Of a stretch of DNA of 36,570 bases, positions 1 to 8,979 are shown one piece after another. The stretch is from assembly GCA_002774425.1 (NCBI GenBank), contig PEYJ01000026.1, positions 1 through 36,570 on the forward strand. Direction: 5' to 3'. The DNA is from Parcubacteria group bacterium CG08_land_8_20_14_0_20_48_21 (GTDB lineage Bacteria > Patescibacteriota > Patescibacteriia > UBA1544). Under the pieces are notes generated by a model that was not told the DNA's origin, ran no database searches, and worked only from the letters and a program-made list of their open reading frames with translations. Each line of letters begins with the position of its first letter. The stretch's first letter is position 1. Made by a program: the position numbers and the translations under genes.

Positions 1-120
1 GGATTACGTTAATTTTGTTTATGTGCTTACACTCATCCGACGATCACGTTAAAGTGAAAGTTTACATACCGCAATAAACCTGACTGCCGATAGTGGGCTG
101 GTACGGAATGACGGATATGG

Positions 121-140
121 ATTCCCGCCTTTGCGGGAAT
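121..140. repeat. Short extragenic palindrome ATTCCCGC-CTTT-GCGGGAAT (REP-like)
   Basis: Perfect 8-bp arms with a 4-nt loop. The context GGATTCCCGCCTTTGCGGGAATGAC resembles a widespread bacterial dispersed palindrome, often mistranslated as 'SRKGGNP'. Confidence 0.6.
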
Positions 141-177
141 GACAAAGGGGTTGTGCATCATGGTGGAAAACTGCATA

Positions 178-206
178 TTGACGGCTATAAAACCATATTC
201 TATACT
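178..206 (+). promoter_or_regulatory. Sigma70-type promoter TTGACG-N17-TATACT upstream of the Xer recombinase
   Basis: -35 at 178-183 and -10 at 201-206, with 17-nt spacing, read directly. Confidence 0.5.
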
Positions 207-336
207 GCATATACAAAGTGCGTATAATATCCCTTACACGCATATTCTGTATAAATATATACAACTAGAATAGAGTTGATACGCCCTATTCCCATCTATA
301 AATATTTAATGTATAACATGCTAACTTTCCTATTCT

Positions 337-1287
337 GTGCGCATCCCTTATTTTGACGACTACCTGCTCTATCTGCAGACGCAAAATTATTCTATAGAAA
401 CCGTGTACAACTACGAACGCGATCTCAAAGTGTTTGAGCGGTTTTTAGACGAGCTGCGCGTGCCGTTTGTCAAACTGGATAAAAAAACCGTCAATCAGTA
501 TAAAGCTTACTTAACGTCTATAGACCGTAAAACAGCGGAAGATGTGAAGCATGCGGAAAAACTCTCCCCGCAATCCATAAACCGTACGCTCTCCGCTTTA
601 CGCTCATTTTTAAAATACCTCGTGGAAACCGATCTGCCATCCCCCATCGCTCCGGACGCAGTGCAGCTGATACGTACCAATAAAAAGCATGCGCGTGTTG
701 CCGAATTGGCGCAATTGGTAAAGCTCATAGAAGCTCCGTCTACTATGGAAAATGATCTTATAATCGCCTTGCGTAACCGCGCCATGTTAGAGGTGCTGTT
801 TGCCACCGGAATGCGTATTTCAGAGCTCCTGGGGCTTAACAGGGCTCATATAGACGGTTCCGGACGTATATTCATCCGTGGAAAGGGGAAAAAAGAGCGT
901 TTTGTGTATATGACACCCCGCGCATCTAGACATTTACAGGATTATTTGAATGTACGCAATGATAGCCTTGGCGCGTTGTTCATTCCCTACCGCGGTAAAA
1001 ACACGACACCTGACAGAGTAACCAAACGACGCATCTCTCCCAACTACCTGCAAGGGAAAATAAAACGCTATCGGGAAAAGTTAAAAATCAATGTGCCAAC
1101 ATCAGCGCACTCGCTGCGGCACGGGTTTGCCACCTACTTGGCGGAGAGCGGCGCGAATCCTGCCGCCATACAGGTGCTACTTGGCCACGAGTCTCTCAAT
1201 ACCACGACCCGCTATGTGAATACATCGGACAAGTATGCTGAAACCACCCATCATAAATTTCATCCCTTGAAAAAAGATGATTGTTAA
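337..1287 (+). CDS. Tyrosine recombinase, XerC/XerD-like
   Basis: Catalytic motifs ATGMRISELLGL, HSLRHGFATYLAESG, LLGHESLNTTTRYVN; N-terminal SAM-like core-binding domain. GTG start. Confidence 0.93.
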   Translation: MRIPYFDDYLLYLQTQNYSIETVYNYERDLKVFERFLDELRVPFVKLDKKTVNQYKAYLTSIDRKTAEDVKHAEKLSPQSINRTLSALRSFLKYLVETDLPSPIAPDAVQLIRTNKKHARVAELAQLVKLIEAPSTMENDLIIALRNRAMLEVLFATGMRISELLGLNRAHIDGSGRIFIRGKGKKERFVYMTPRASRHLQDYLNVRNDSLGALFIPYRGKNTTPDRVTKRRISPNYLQGKIKRYREKLKINVPTSAHSLRHGFATYLAESGANPAAIQVLLGHESLNTTTRYVNTSDKYAETTHHKFHPLKKDDC

Positions 1288-1300
1288 GTTGTTCATGGCC

Positions 1301-1330
1301 TATAGGCTAATTCGCACGAATTAGCCTATA
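1301..1330. repeat. Perfect 14-bp inverted repeat TATAGGCTAATTCG-CA-CGAATTAGCCTATA
   Basis: Direct reading. It lies 14 nt downstream of the Xer gene stop and has no U-tract on either side in the direction expected for a terminator. Confidence 0.85.
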
Positions 1331-1406
1331 GAAAAAATACTTATTTAAATGAGTATTTCCATGTACTATTGCGTACTCCTTTCCTCTTACTTCGTACTAC
1401 TCATTT

Positions 1407-1742
1407 ATGCAACACATCACACCGTCTGAAGCGGCGGAAAAATTGAAACTCGGACAGGAAGTTGTGCTTCTGGATGTACGCACGCCGCAGGAGTATGATG
1501 AAGCACATCTCAAAAATGCCGTCTTACTCCCCTTGCAGAGCTTATCGCAAGAGTCACTGGAGGCGCGAGGTTTGGGAAATGGTATCAGAGATAAAGAAAT
1601 TATCATCTACTGCCACTCCGGAGGCCGTAGCTTAGCCGCGTGCTCGTTTATGAGCCAACTCGGCTACACCAATATAAAAAACCTCACTGGCGGTATTTCC
1701 CGCTGGGAAGATAGAAGTCTTGTGGTTGATGACATTGGATAG
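1407..1742 (+). CDS. Rhodanese-like domain protein (sulfurtransferase)
   Basis: VLLDVRTPQEYDEAHLKNAVLLPL and active-site loop IIYCHSGGRS. Confidence 0.92.
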   Translation: MQHITPSEAAEKLKLGQEVVLLDVRTPQEYDEAHLKNAVLLPLQSLSQESLEARGLGNGIRDKEIIIYCHSGGRSLAACSFMSQLGYTNIKNLTGGISRWEDRSLVVDDIG

Positions 1743-1756
1743 GAGTATTAAAGCAA

Positions 1757-1781
1757 ATGTTGGACTTGCGAAGTCCAACAT
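1757..1781. repeat. Hairpin ATGTTGGACTT-GCG-AAGTCCAACAT
   Basis: Perfect 11-bp stem with 3-nt loop just after the rhodanese gene. Confidence 0.8.
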
Positions 1782-1802
1782 CACCTACGAAAGTAGAAAT
1801 TG

Positions 1803-1836
1803 GATGGGGGTATTAGACATTTTTTTTACCCCCATC
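1803..1836. repeat. Hairpin GATGGGGGTA-N14-TACCCCCATC
   Basis: Perfect 10-bp inverted repeat 21 nt after the preceding hairpin. Confidence 0.75.
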
Positions 1837-1943
1837 AATAATCGCGTCTCTTTTGATTATCTCATTCTCTTCAAGAAATCTTTTTGTTTCCTCGGAATGT
1901 TTTTGAAAGGGAATATTTATGGGTAAAATCTTTAAATATTGGG

Positions 1944-3248
1944 TCAAGGCAAATACTCCAACGGATTCACCGGAATGCCGTTGTTGCGGACCTCAAAGTG
2001 CAAGTGCGCGCCGGTAGAGAAGTTTCCTGCGCCACGGGTTCCCGGCAACCCGCCAGTGGCGCCGATACTTTGACCCTGCATCACAAAGTCATCCTCTTTC
2101 ACGTCAATGCGCGATACATGACCGTAAACAGTGGAAATGCCGTTGTTATGGATGACCATGATGTAGCTGTAACCCAGTCCGTTATCTTTCGCACTGCCAA
2201 CATAGCCACTTGCCGCAGCGCGAATAGGTGTGCCTTGGGATGCGCGAATATCTATTGCTGAATGCTCAAAGAGTTTTTTAAAGGGGTAGGTGGGATCGTG
2301 GAAGTAGGCGGTAATACCGCGCAACGGGTCAACCGGCCACGCGAGGTCGGAAGACAAGTCGTTAAAGCGTGAAAGCTCCTGATCTCGTTGTGACTGGGCA
2401 ATCAAATCGCGTATGCGTTTCTCGGAACTTGCAATTTCTTGATCCGCAATCTTCTGTTGCTGCTGAATTTCCCACAATAAATTACGGTATTTTATTTCAC
2501 TGTTGCGCGTTTCGTTCATGAGTACCTGCTTTGCCTCCTTTTCTTCCTTCAAATCGGCCTTGCGGTTTTCCAGCGCCTGCAGCAATTCGCGTTGCAGTTC
2601 CTGTTGATGTGCGAGTTCTGTCTGTTGGTCAAGGAGTGCCACCTGGTATTGTTCAATTTCTCCCAATGTTTCCTGGAGACTCCCCTGCACGTCCTGCACT
2701 TGCTTGAGTTGATTGAAAAATTCGGAGAAACGGTTGTTTTCCAGCAAAATTTCCAAATATGTGCGCTGATCAAGCTGGTTGATATGCTGGAGGAGTTCTT
2801 TGATTTCCCCTTTGCGCTTCACGATACGATTTTCAGTTTCCGCAATCTTTTCCTCGGTCGTCTGCATTTCCAGTTTTGTTTTGGTGATCTTTTCTTCCTG
2901 TAATTCTATGTCAATCTGGAACTTGGCAACGCGGTTGTCTAAAATGGATACTTGTCCCGCGAGGGTTGCGGATTCTTCTTGTAAATCGGTGATTTCTTTT
3001 TTATATGCGCCGGACTTGTTACTTAATGCGTCAATGCGATCTTTGGCGTAGTTGATTTTTTCCTGCAAACCTTTAATACCCGGCACATCGCTATAGTCGT
3101 AAGCGCCAACGGGCGTGTCGCTCCCCTGCCCCTGTGCGACGTACGCGCGGATGCCCACAAAAAAAGACACCATTAAAAGTGCCGTAGTTAAGCCAATAAT
3201 TAAAAGCGGCAATGAGGAAAATAAGAGCTTTTGTTTTTTGACAAGCAT
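1944..3248 (-). CDS. Murein hydrolase activator EnvC-like / M23 family metallopeptidase with N-terminal coiled coil
   Basis: N-terminal signal/TM, long coiled coil, and C-terminal M23 signature (HSAIDIRASQGTPIRAAASG...YGHVS...GAHLHFEVRNNGIPVNPLEYL). Confidence 0.93.
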   Translation of the reverse strand: MLVKKQKLLFSSLPLLIIGLTTALLMVSFFVGIRAYVAQGQGSDTPVGAYDYSDVPGIKGLQEKINYAKDRIDALSNKSGAYKKEITDLQEESATLAGQVSILDNRVAKFQIDIELQEEKITKTKLEMQTTEEKIAETENRIVKRKGEIKELLQHINQLDQRTYLEILLENNRFSEFFNQLKQVQDVQGSLQETLGEIEQYQVALLDQQTELAHQQELQRELLQALENRKADLKEEKEAKQVLMNETRNSEIKYRNLLWEIQQQQKIADQEIASSEKRIRDLIAQSQRDQELSRFNDLSSDLAWPVDPLRGITAYFHDPTYPFKKLFEHSAIDIRASQGTPIRAAASGYVGSAKDNGLGYSYIMVIHNNGISTVYGHVSRIDVKEDDFVMQGQSIGATGGLPGTRGAGNFSTGAHLHFEVRNNGIPVNPLEYLP

Positions 3249-3282
3249 GGGTTTTTGCGCGTAACTTTTCTCTTATGCTTTC

Positions 3283-3311
3283 AGTATAGCATGATTTTGG
3301 TCATTTTTCAA
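3283..3311 (-). promoter_or_regulatory. Promoter TTGAAA-N17-TATACT for the M23 peptidase gene
   Basis: Minus-strand reading: -35 at 3311-3306, -10 at 3288-3283. Confidence 0.55.
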
Positions 3312-3365
3312 TGAAAAAATCACCCGGATAGCTATGCAGAGCAATAGGAATATCTATGCGCTCTA

Positions 3366-4871
3366 TCAGGTCAGTTTTTGCAGCGCAACGTTCACCCGTA
3401 CAAGGGTTTCTTCCTTACCCAGCGCTTCCGCAATTTCAAAAGGACCGGGAGATTTTTTAAGACCGGTTAACGCGACGCGCAAGGGGTAGAGCACATCCCC
3501 GTTGCCCCAATTGTTTTTTTCAATGGCGGGAAAAAACTTCTTTTCCAAAAAATCCTTTTTCCAATTTTTAGTATCTATCCCCTGCAAGAGCTCGCGCGAG
3601 AATTCCAACGTTGCAAGAGTTGTTTCAAGGGAATTCGCTTTCCAGTTGAGGTCATGCGCTACATACGGCTCTACGGAAAAATAAAATGCGATGGACTTTC
3701 CTGTTTCACACAGATTGGTAAGACGGTCGCGCACCAAGGAGACCACGCGCATAAGATCCGAGAACACTACCTCTTTTTTTGTTGCCGCAGAGAGGTAAGA
3801 GTCGGCATCATTCTGCGATTGCAGCACGCCAGCTTCAAGAAGATAGGGAATGACTCTGCGCGTGAGATCATCAAGAGAAAGTTTTTTAATGTGCTGCCCG
3901 TTGAGCCAGTTAAGCTTTTGTTCGTCAAAAACCGCACCTGCCGAATGCACTTGTGCAAGATCAAAACGATCAACAAGCTCCTGTACGGTAAAGACCTCCT
4001 CGTTGGTTTTCGGATTCCATCCCAAGAGCACAATAAAGTTCAAGAGCGCTTCCGGCAAATAGCCATTCTCGCGGAACCAGTTGACCGTCGCGTGATTTTT
4101 CCGCTTGGACATCTTGGTGCGGTCCGGATTGAAAATAAGCGGTATGTGAGCAAATTCCGGAGGATTCCAACCCAATGCCTCGTACAGTAAGAGCTGCTTA
4201 ATGGTGGAGGGTAAAAGATCTTCGCCGCGGATGACGTGAGTGATGCGCATCTCATGGTCATCAATAACATTGGCGATATTATAGAGCGGTATGCCGTCTG
4301 ATTTTACAATGACAAAATCACCGTAAAGCGAAGTATCCTCTTGAACGTTACCGCGGATAATATCGACATAGGAACGCTTGCCGGTTCCGGTTGGCACACG
4401 AAAACGTATGGTCGGTTTTCGCCCCTCTTTTTTGAATGCGTCGCGCGCATCTTGCGTGAGCGTACCGCAACGGCCGCTGTACTTTGGCGGAATTTTTTGC
4501 GCTTCCATTTTGCCGCGCTCGGCTTCCAACTCTTCTGGTGAGCAGAAACAAGGATAGGCTTTGCTTTCAGCAAGAAGCCGGTTGATGTATGTATGGTAGA
4601 GCGAGAGCCGCTCCATCTGGTGGTAGGGGCCATACTCCCCTCCTTTATCCACCCCTTCGTCCCACGCAAGTCCCAACCAGGTGAGCCCGTCTTTAATGTT
4701 GTCCTCGTATGCTTTGGTGGATCGGGATTGGTCTGTGTCTTCTATGCGCAAAATAAACTTTCCTTTTTTCTGTTTTTTAGCGAAAAGATAGTTGAAAAGC
4801 GCGGTACGGGCGGTACCGATATGCAAGTTGCCGGTTGGCGATGGTGCGAGACGAACTCTTACTATAGGCAT
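3366..4871 (-). CDS. gltX: Glutamate--tRNA ligase
   Basis: RLAPSPTGNLHIGTARTALFNYL (HIGH region), RIEDTD, KMSKRKNH (KMSKS). Confidence 0.96.
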   Translation of the reverse strand: MPIVRVRLAPSPTGNLHIGTARTALFNYLFAKKQKKGKFILRIEDTDQSRSTKAYEDNIKDGLTWLGLAWDEGVDKGGEYGPYHQMERLSLYHTYINRLLAESKAYPCFCSPEELEAERGKMEAQKIPPKYSGRCGTLTQDARDAFKKEGRKPTIRFRVPTGTGKRSYVDIIRGNVQEDTSLYGDFVIVKSDGIPLYNIANVIDDHEMRITHVIRGEDLLPSTIKQLLLYEALGWNPPEFAHIPLIFNPDRTKMSKRKNHATVNWFRENGYLPEALLNFIVLLGWNPKTNEEVFTVQELVDRFDLAQVHSAGAVFDEQKLNWLNGQHIKKLSLDDLTRRVIPYLLEAGVLQSQNDADSYLSAATKKEVVFSDLMRVVSLVRDRLTNLCETGKSIAFYFSVEPYVAHDLNWKANSLETTLATLEFSRELLQGIDTKNWKKDFLEKKFFPAIEKNNWGNGDVLYPLRVALTGLKKSPGPFEIAEALGKEETLVRVNVALQKLT

Positions 4872-4902
4872 AAGAAAAGCAATATTGGAATTTTGCCGCC
4901 GT

Positions 4903-6084
4903 TTATGTAATAAATTGCAACCGTTTCATTTCAGTGACAATATACTCCCCTACTTCCCGCCGTACGGGATGGACAATAGCCGGAATGTCTTGAGGGTTAA
5001 TCCATTGGTATCCCGAGAGCTCGCGCTTTTCAAGATGTAGAGCTGCATCCGATCCGTGCCACGCAAGAAAGAATATATGCTGTTCTTGTCCGCGGAAGCT
5101 TTGTATCTGACCTTTTGGCCAATTATAGGTATAGGTTTTTGCCGCTTTGCCTTCAATGGTAAATGTAGCGCATCCCAACTCTTCCTGCAACTCACGCAAC
5201 ACACCTTCCTCCGATGTTTCACCACTACTGATACCGCCTTGCGGGAATTGCCAATGCGCCGGATCCGAAGCCCTTGACACAACAAGAACTTTTCCATCGG
5301 CGCGCCGGATAACCCCAAGTGCATTTTGACGGTAGCGATATTTGCTTTGCCAAACTATCTTTATCGCCTCTTTCCCAAATACTGCAACCGCACGCCAAAT
5401 ACGCGGTAATCTCGCGGGTTGACGCGCAAGCCGCCACAGCCACTCAAGTCCAATGTTGCGCAAAGCACGGGGTGCGCGTTTTTGTCTGCCGGTAAGATAG
5501 TCCAGCGATCCGCCAATACCCATGCCCACACGCAGCGATGGCACCGCATGCTTGTGTTGTACCAGCCACTGTTCCTGATACGGTGCGCCAAAATCAACCA
5601 GAATGATATCCGGCTGGTGGCGTTTGAGCGATTCCAAAACCGCTTGCTCTGATGCTTCTTCCGTTGATGCCGAAATAACGAAAAATGCGAGTTCCGGATA
5701 GCGCTCTTTAACCGCGCGCACCAGCTCACCTTTACTGGAAAGTCCATTGAGGCGATGGAACACCGCCACGCGTAGTTGATGTTTTTGCGCTTTCAGCAGC
5801 AAGCGCAGGGTCATATCAGCCCCCGTTACCGGATGTTCCAACCTGCCTCCCAACATGCGCAAAAGCCAGGTAAGTCCCGTACCGTCAGGAACGTTGAGAT
5901 CGGCTTCATTCAAGGCATCGCGATACGGTTTATTTTTTTTAGCCTCTAACAGTATTTCCGGATTGAGCGTGGTAATGATGTGCGGCTGTTGAGATGCCAA
6001 AAAACGATCAAGGTAACCAAGCGTTTCCTTGAAAGTAACCACATCAACCCGAGTTTCAAATAGATAGCAATGTCGGGGAAACAT
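4903..6084 (-). CDS. WecG/TagA/CpsF-family glycosyltransferase fused to a C-terminal RppH-like Nudix hydrolase domain
   Basis: N-terminus: TTLNPEILLEAKK...LNVPDGTGLTWLLR...HPVTGADM...ILVDFGAPYQEQWL...GMGIGGSLDYLTGRQKRAPRALRNIGLEWLWRL. C-terminus: WQFPQGGISSGETSEEGVLRELQEELG (Nudix box). Confidence 0.92.
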   Translation of the reverse strand: MFPRHCYLFETRVDVVTFKETLGYLDRFLASQQPHIITTLNPEILLEAKKNKPYRDALNEADLNVPDGTGLTWLLRMLGGRLEHPVTGADMTLRLLLKAQKHQLRVAVFHRLNGLSSKGELVRAVKERYPELAFFVISASTEEASEQAVLESLKRHQPDIILVDFGAPYQEQWLVQHKHAVPSLRVGMGIGGSLDYLTGRQKRAPRALRNIGLEWLWRLARQPARLPRIWRAVAVFGKEAIKIVWQSKYRYRQNALGVIRRADGKVLVVSRASDPAHWQFPQGGISSGETSEEGVLRELQEELGCATFTIEGKAAKTYTYNWPKGQIQSFRGQEQHIFFLAWHGSDAALHLEKRELSGYQWINPQDIPAIVHPVRREVGEYIVTEMKRLQFIT

Positions 6085-6235
6085 ACGTTATACGCGCTTA
6101 GAAAATATGGTTGAGTATCAATGCATCGCCTAGGTCACTTGGTTTAGTATAGTGCCGTAGAAACATGCCGTCAAATTCCTCTCATTGACAGTTCACCTGG
6201 CACTTCGTCATACGCGTACATAGCACCTCTATTAC

Positions 6236-6264
6236 TTGACAGGATATTATTTATATTTTATACT
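6236..6264 (+). promoter_or_regulatory. Promoter TTGACA-N17-TATACT for clpB
   Basis: Perfect -35 at 6236-6241 and -10 TATACT at 6259-6264 with a 17-nt spacer. The ORF-track TTG start (6236) falls inside the -35 box. Confidence 0.75.
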
Positions 6265-6306
6265 GTATATTAGCAATCTCATAGAGAGAGTGCTAATATA
6301 CAGTAT
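6260..6306 (+). promoter_or_regulatory. CIRCE operator (HrcA site) in an extended palindrome
   Basis: TTAGCAATC-N9-GAGTGCTAA at 6270-6296 differs by one base from consensus TTAGCACTC-N9-GAGTGCTAA. It sits within perfect 16-bp arms ATACTGTATATTAGCA (6260-6275) and TGCTAATATACAGTAT (6291-6306). Confidence 0.85.
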
Positions 6307-6316
6307 TTTGATTTCT

Positions 6317-8929
6317 ATGAAACCCCAGCAATTTACGACCAAGTCGCAAGAAGCACTTGCTGAAGCCCAGCAGCGCGCTTATGAAATGCAGCACGCCCGA
6401 ACGGATCCCGTGCATCTTTTTGTTGCGCTGTTACAACAGCACGAGGGACTGGTCTCTGCCATATTGCAGAAAATAGAAAAGAGCGTTACAACCATGCTAG
6501 AGATGACGGAACAGGCGGAAAAATTACTGCCCAAACTCGCAACGCCTGAAGAGCCGCAGCCATCCCCTGCCCTGATTGCCGTTTTACGCCAGGCGGAAAA
6601 AGAGGCAAAAAAAATGCATGACGACTATATCAGCGTAGAACATATTTTACTTGCCTATCTTGAAGTGCGTACGGATGTGACCCCCCTTCTGGATCGGTTG
6701 GGTATTACCAAAAAAGCGGTAGAAACAGCACTGCAAAATGTTCGCGGCAAAGAACGTGTTACTTCACAGAATCCGGAAAATTCCTACCAAGCACTGGAGA
6801 AGTATACGATCAATTTGACCGAACGCGCGCGGCGGGAAAAAATTGATCCGGTGATTGGCCGCGATGAAGAAGTCCGGCGTGTTATGCAGATTCTTTCCCG
6901 CCGCACCAAAAACAATCCGGTGTTGATTGGCGAAGCGGGAACGGGCAAAACCGCCATTGTGGAAGGTTTGGCGCAGCGGATAGCGGATGGCGATGTGCCG
7001 GAAACGCTTAAAAATAAAGAGTTGGTTATATTGGATCTTGCGGCTCTTGTTGCCGGGTCAAAGTTTCGCGGGGAATTTGAGGAACGGCTTAAATCTGTCG
7101 TAAAAAATATCCAGGAAAGCGGCGGCGTCTATATGCTCTTTATTGATGAGTTGCATACACTTGTTGGCGCCGGAGCGACTGAAGGTGCTATGGACGCGTC
7201 AAATATTTTAAAACCGGCATTAGCGCGCGGAGAACTCCACACCATTGGCGCAACAACGCTGAAAGAGTATCAAAAGTATATTGAGAAAGATGCGGCGCTT
7301 GAGCGGCGCTTTCAGCCGGTGTATGTTGCGGAACCCTCGCTAGAAGATACTATCGCCATTCTGCGCGGTATCAAGGAAAAATATGAAGTGCATCACGGTG
7401 TGCGTATTACCGACGGTGCGCTGATTGCGGCGGCAACACTTGCACAGCGTTATATTACGGATCGTTTTTTGCCTGACAAGGCGATAGATTTAATTGATGA
7501 GGCAACATCCGGTATTCGTATGGAGATTGACAGTCTGCCAACCGAGCTTGACCAATTGAAGCGCAAGGACACCAAGTTGGAAATTGAACGGCATTCGCTC
7601 GTAAAAGAAAAAGATACGGCATCCCAAGCACGGCTTAAGGAGTTAGACGAGGAACGCGCCAATCTCCAAGAAGAAATCAAGAAAATTGCCTTACGCTGGA
7701 AGCATGAAAAATCCTACATTGATGCCATGCGCGAGGCAACAAAAATAATTGACGCATTAAAGTCCCAGGCGGATATTGCGGAACGCGAGGGTGATCTGGC
7801 AAGCGTTTCCGAAATACGCTACGGAAAATTACCGGAGGCGGAAAAGAAATTACAAACGGCGCAGCAGAAACTGAATGAGCTGCAAAAGGACAGTGCCATA
7901 CTCAAAGAAGAAGTAACCGAAGAAGATATTGCGGAAGTTGTATCACGCTGGATCGGCGTTCCGGTGAGCAAGATGCTGAAGAGCGAAGCGGCGAAATTAG
8001 CCGAAACCGAGAAAATACTTGGCCGCCGCGTAGTTGGACAAACGGATGCCATTGCGGCCATTGCCAATGCGCTTCGCCGATCACGCGCGGGGTTGGCGGA
8101 AGCCGGACGACCCATGGGCTCATTTCTCTTTTTAGGGCCAACCGGTGTTGGTAAAACCGAAGTAGCGAAAGCGCTTGCGGAATTTCTCTTTCATGATGAG
8201 CAGGCCATGGTGCGCGTAGACATGTCCGAATATATGGAAAAGCACGCGGTAGCGCGGCTTATCGGCTCTCCACCCGGCTATGTAGGATACGAAGAAGGAG
8301 GTCAGCTGACGGAAGCCGTTCGTCGCCGTCCCTACAGCATATTGTTATTTGACGAAATTGAAAAAGCGCATCCCGACGTCTTTAATATCTTTCTGCAGAT
8401 TTTAGAGGATGGACGGCTTACCGATGCGAAAGGCAGAACAGTCAATTTTACGAACGCGGTATGCATTTTTACCTCCAACATCGGCAGTCAGGAAATACTG
8501 GACTCGACTTCCCCAACCGATGCGGCGCAAACGGATGCACATCTTGAGCACGTGATTGAACCGCTTATCAGAAACTACTTTAAGCCGGAATTTTTGAACC
8601 GGCTTGATGAGCAAATTATCTTTCACGCACTGACGGAGAAGCACTTGGAGAAGATTGTTGAGCTGCAACTTGCCCGCGTTACGCATCGTGCGGCTGCGCA
8701 AGGCATCACCTTGACGTTTTCTCAAAATGCGAAAATGTGGCTTGCAGAACAAGGGTACGATGCGGCGTACGGAGCGCGTCCCTTAAAGCGCCTCATTCAA
8801 CAAAAAGTTCTGGATCCGCTGTCACTCAAAATGATTGAGGGTACGTTTACGGAAGGGACTCGCGTTGAGGTTGAGGTGAACAAGGGCAAAGTGGCGCTTA
8901 TCAGTGCGCAAGCGGCAAAAACGAAATAG
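6317..8929 (+). CDS. clpB: ATP-dependent disaggregase ClpB
   Basis: [20 protein letters not shown]-domain; two Walker A motifs ([16 protein letters not shown]); middle coiled coil; [10 protein letters not shown]. Start moved from the ORF-track 6236 to 6317 because the extension spans the promoter and CIRCE. Confidence 0.95.
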   Translation: MKPQQFTTKSQEALAEAQQRAYEMQHARTDPVHLFVALLQQHEGLVSAILQKIEKSVTTMLEMTEQAEKLLPKLATPEEPQPSPALIAVLRQAEKEAKKMHDDYISVEHILLAYLEVRTDVTPLLDRLGITKKAVETALQNVRGKERVTSQNPENSYQALEKYTINLTERARREKIDPVIGRDEEVRRVMQILSRRTKNNPVLIGEAGTGKTAIVEGLAQRIADGDVPETLKNKELVILDLAALVAGSKFRGEFEERLKSVVKNIQESGGVYMLFIDELHTLVGAGATEGAMDASNILKPALARGELHTIGATTLKEYQKYIEKDAALERRFQPVYVAEPSLEDTIAILRGIKEKYEVHHGVRITDGALIAAATLAQRYITDRFLPDKAIDLIDEATSGIRMEIDSLPTELDQLKRKDTKLEIERHSLVKEKDTASQARLKELDEERANLQEEIKKIALRWKHEKSYIDAMREATKIIDALKSQADIAEREGDLASVSEIRYGKLPEAEKKLQTAQQKLNELQKDSAILKEEVTEEDIAEVVSRWIGVPVSKMLKSEAAKLAETEKILGRRVVGQTDAIAAIANALRRSRAGLAEAGRPMGSFLFLGPTGVGKTEVAKALAEFLFHDEQAMVRVDMSEYMEKHAVARLIGSPPGYVGYEEGGQLTEAVRRRPYSILLFDEIEKAHPDVFNIFLQILEDGRLTDAKGRTVNFTNAVCIFTSNIGSQEILDSTSPTDAAQTDAHLEHVIEPLIRNYFKPEFLNRLDEQIIFHALTEKHLEKIVELQLARVTHRAAAQGITLTFSQNAKMWLAEQGYDAAYGARPLKRLIQQKVLDPLSLKMIEGTFTEGTRVEVEVNKGKVALISAQAAKTK

Positions 8930-8979
8930 GATACACAGAAATCAAGAGATATGGTATACTGCATCACAGCATAGTACCT

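Noticed and set aside
49-264. 71-aa minus-strand ORF containing SRKGGNP
   Set aside because: It is the translation of the dispersed palindrome at 121-140 and is typical of spurious ORFs.
507-806. Antisense ORF inside the xer gene
   Set aside because: The overlapping plus-strand ORF has clear recombinase motifs; the antisense frame shows no family signature. The same reasoning was applied to antisense ORFs in M23, gltX, clpB, priA, the glycosyltransferases, rpoA, rpsD, alaS and the P-type ATPase.
1884-2261. 125-aa plus-strand ORF opposite the M23 domain
   Set aside because: It is antisense to the conserved peptidase domain and has no recognisable motif.
6236-6316. 27-aa N-terminal extension of ClpB in the ORF track
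   Set aside because: It translates the -35/-10 promoter and CIRCE operator; the ClpB family start is MKPQQF at 6317.
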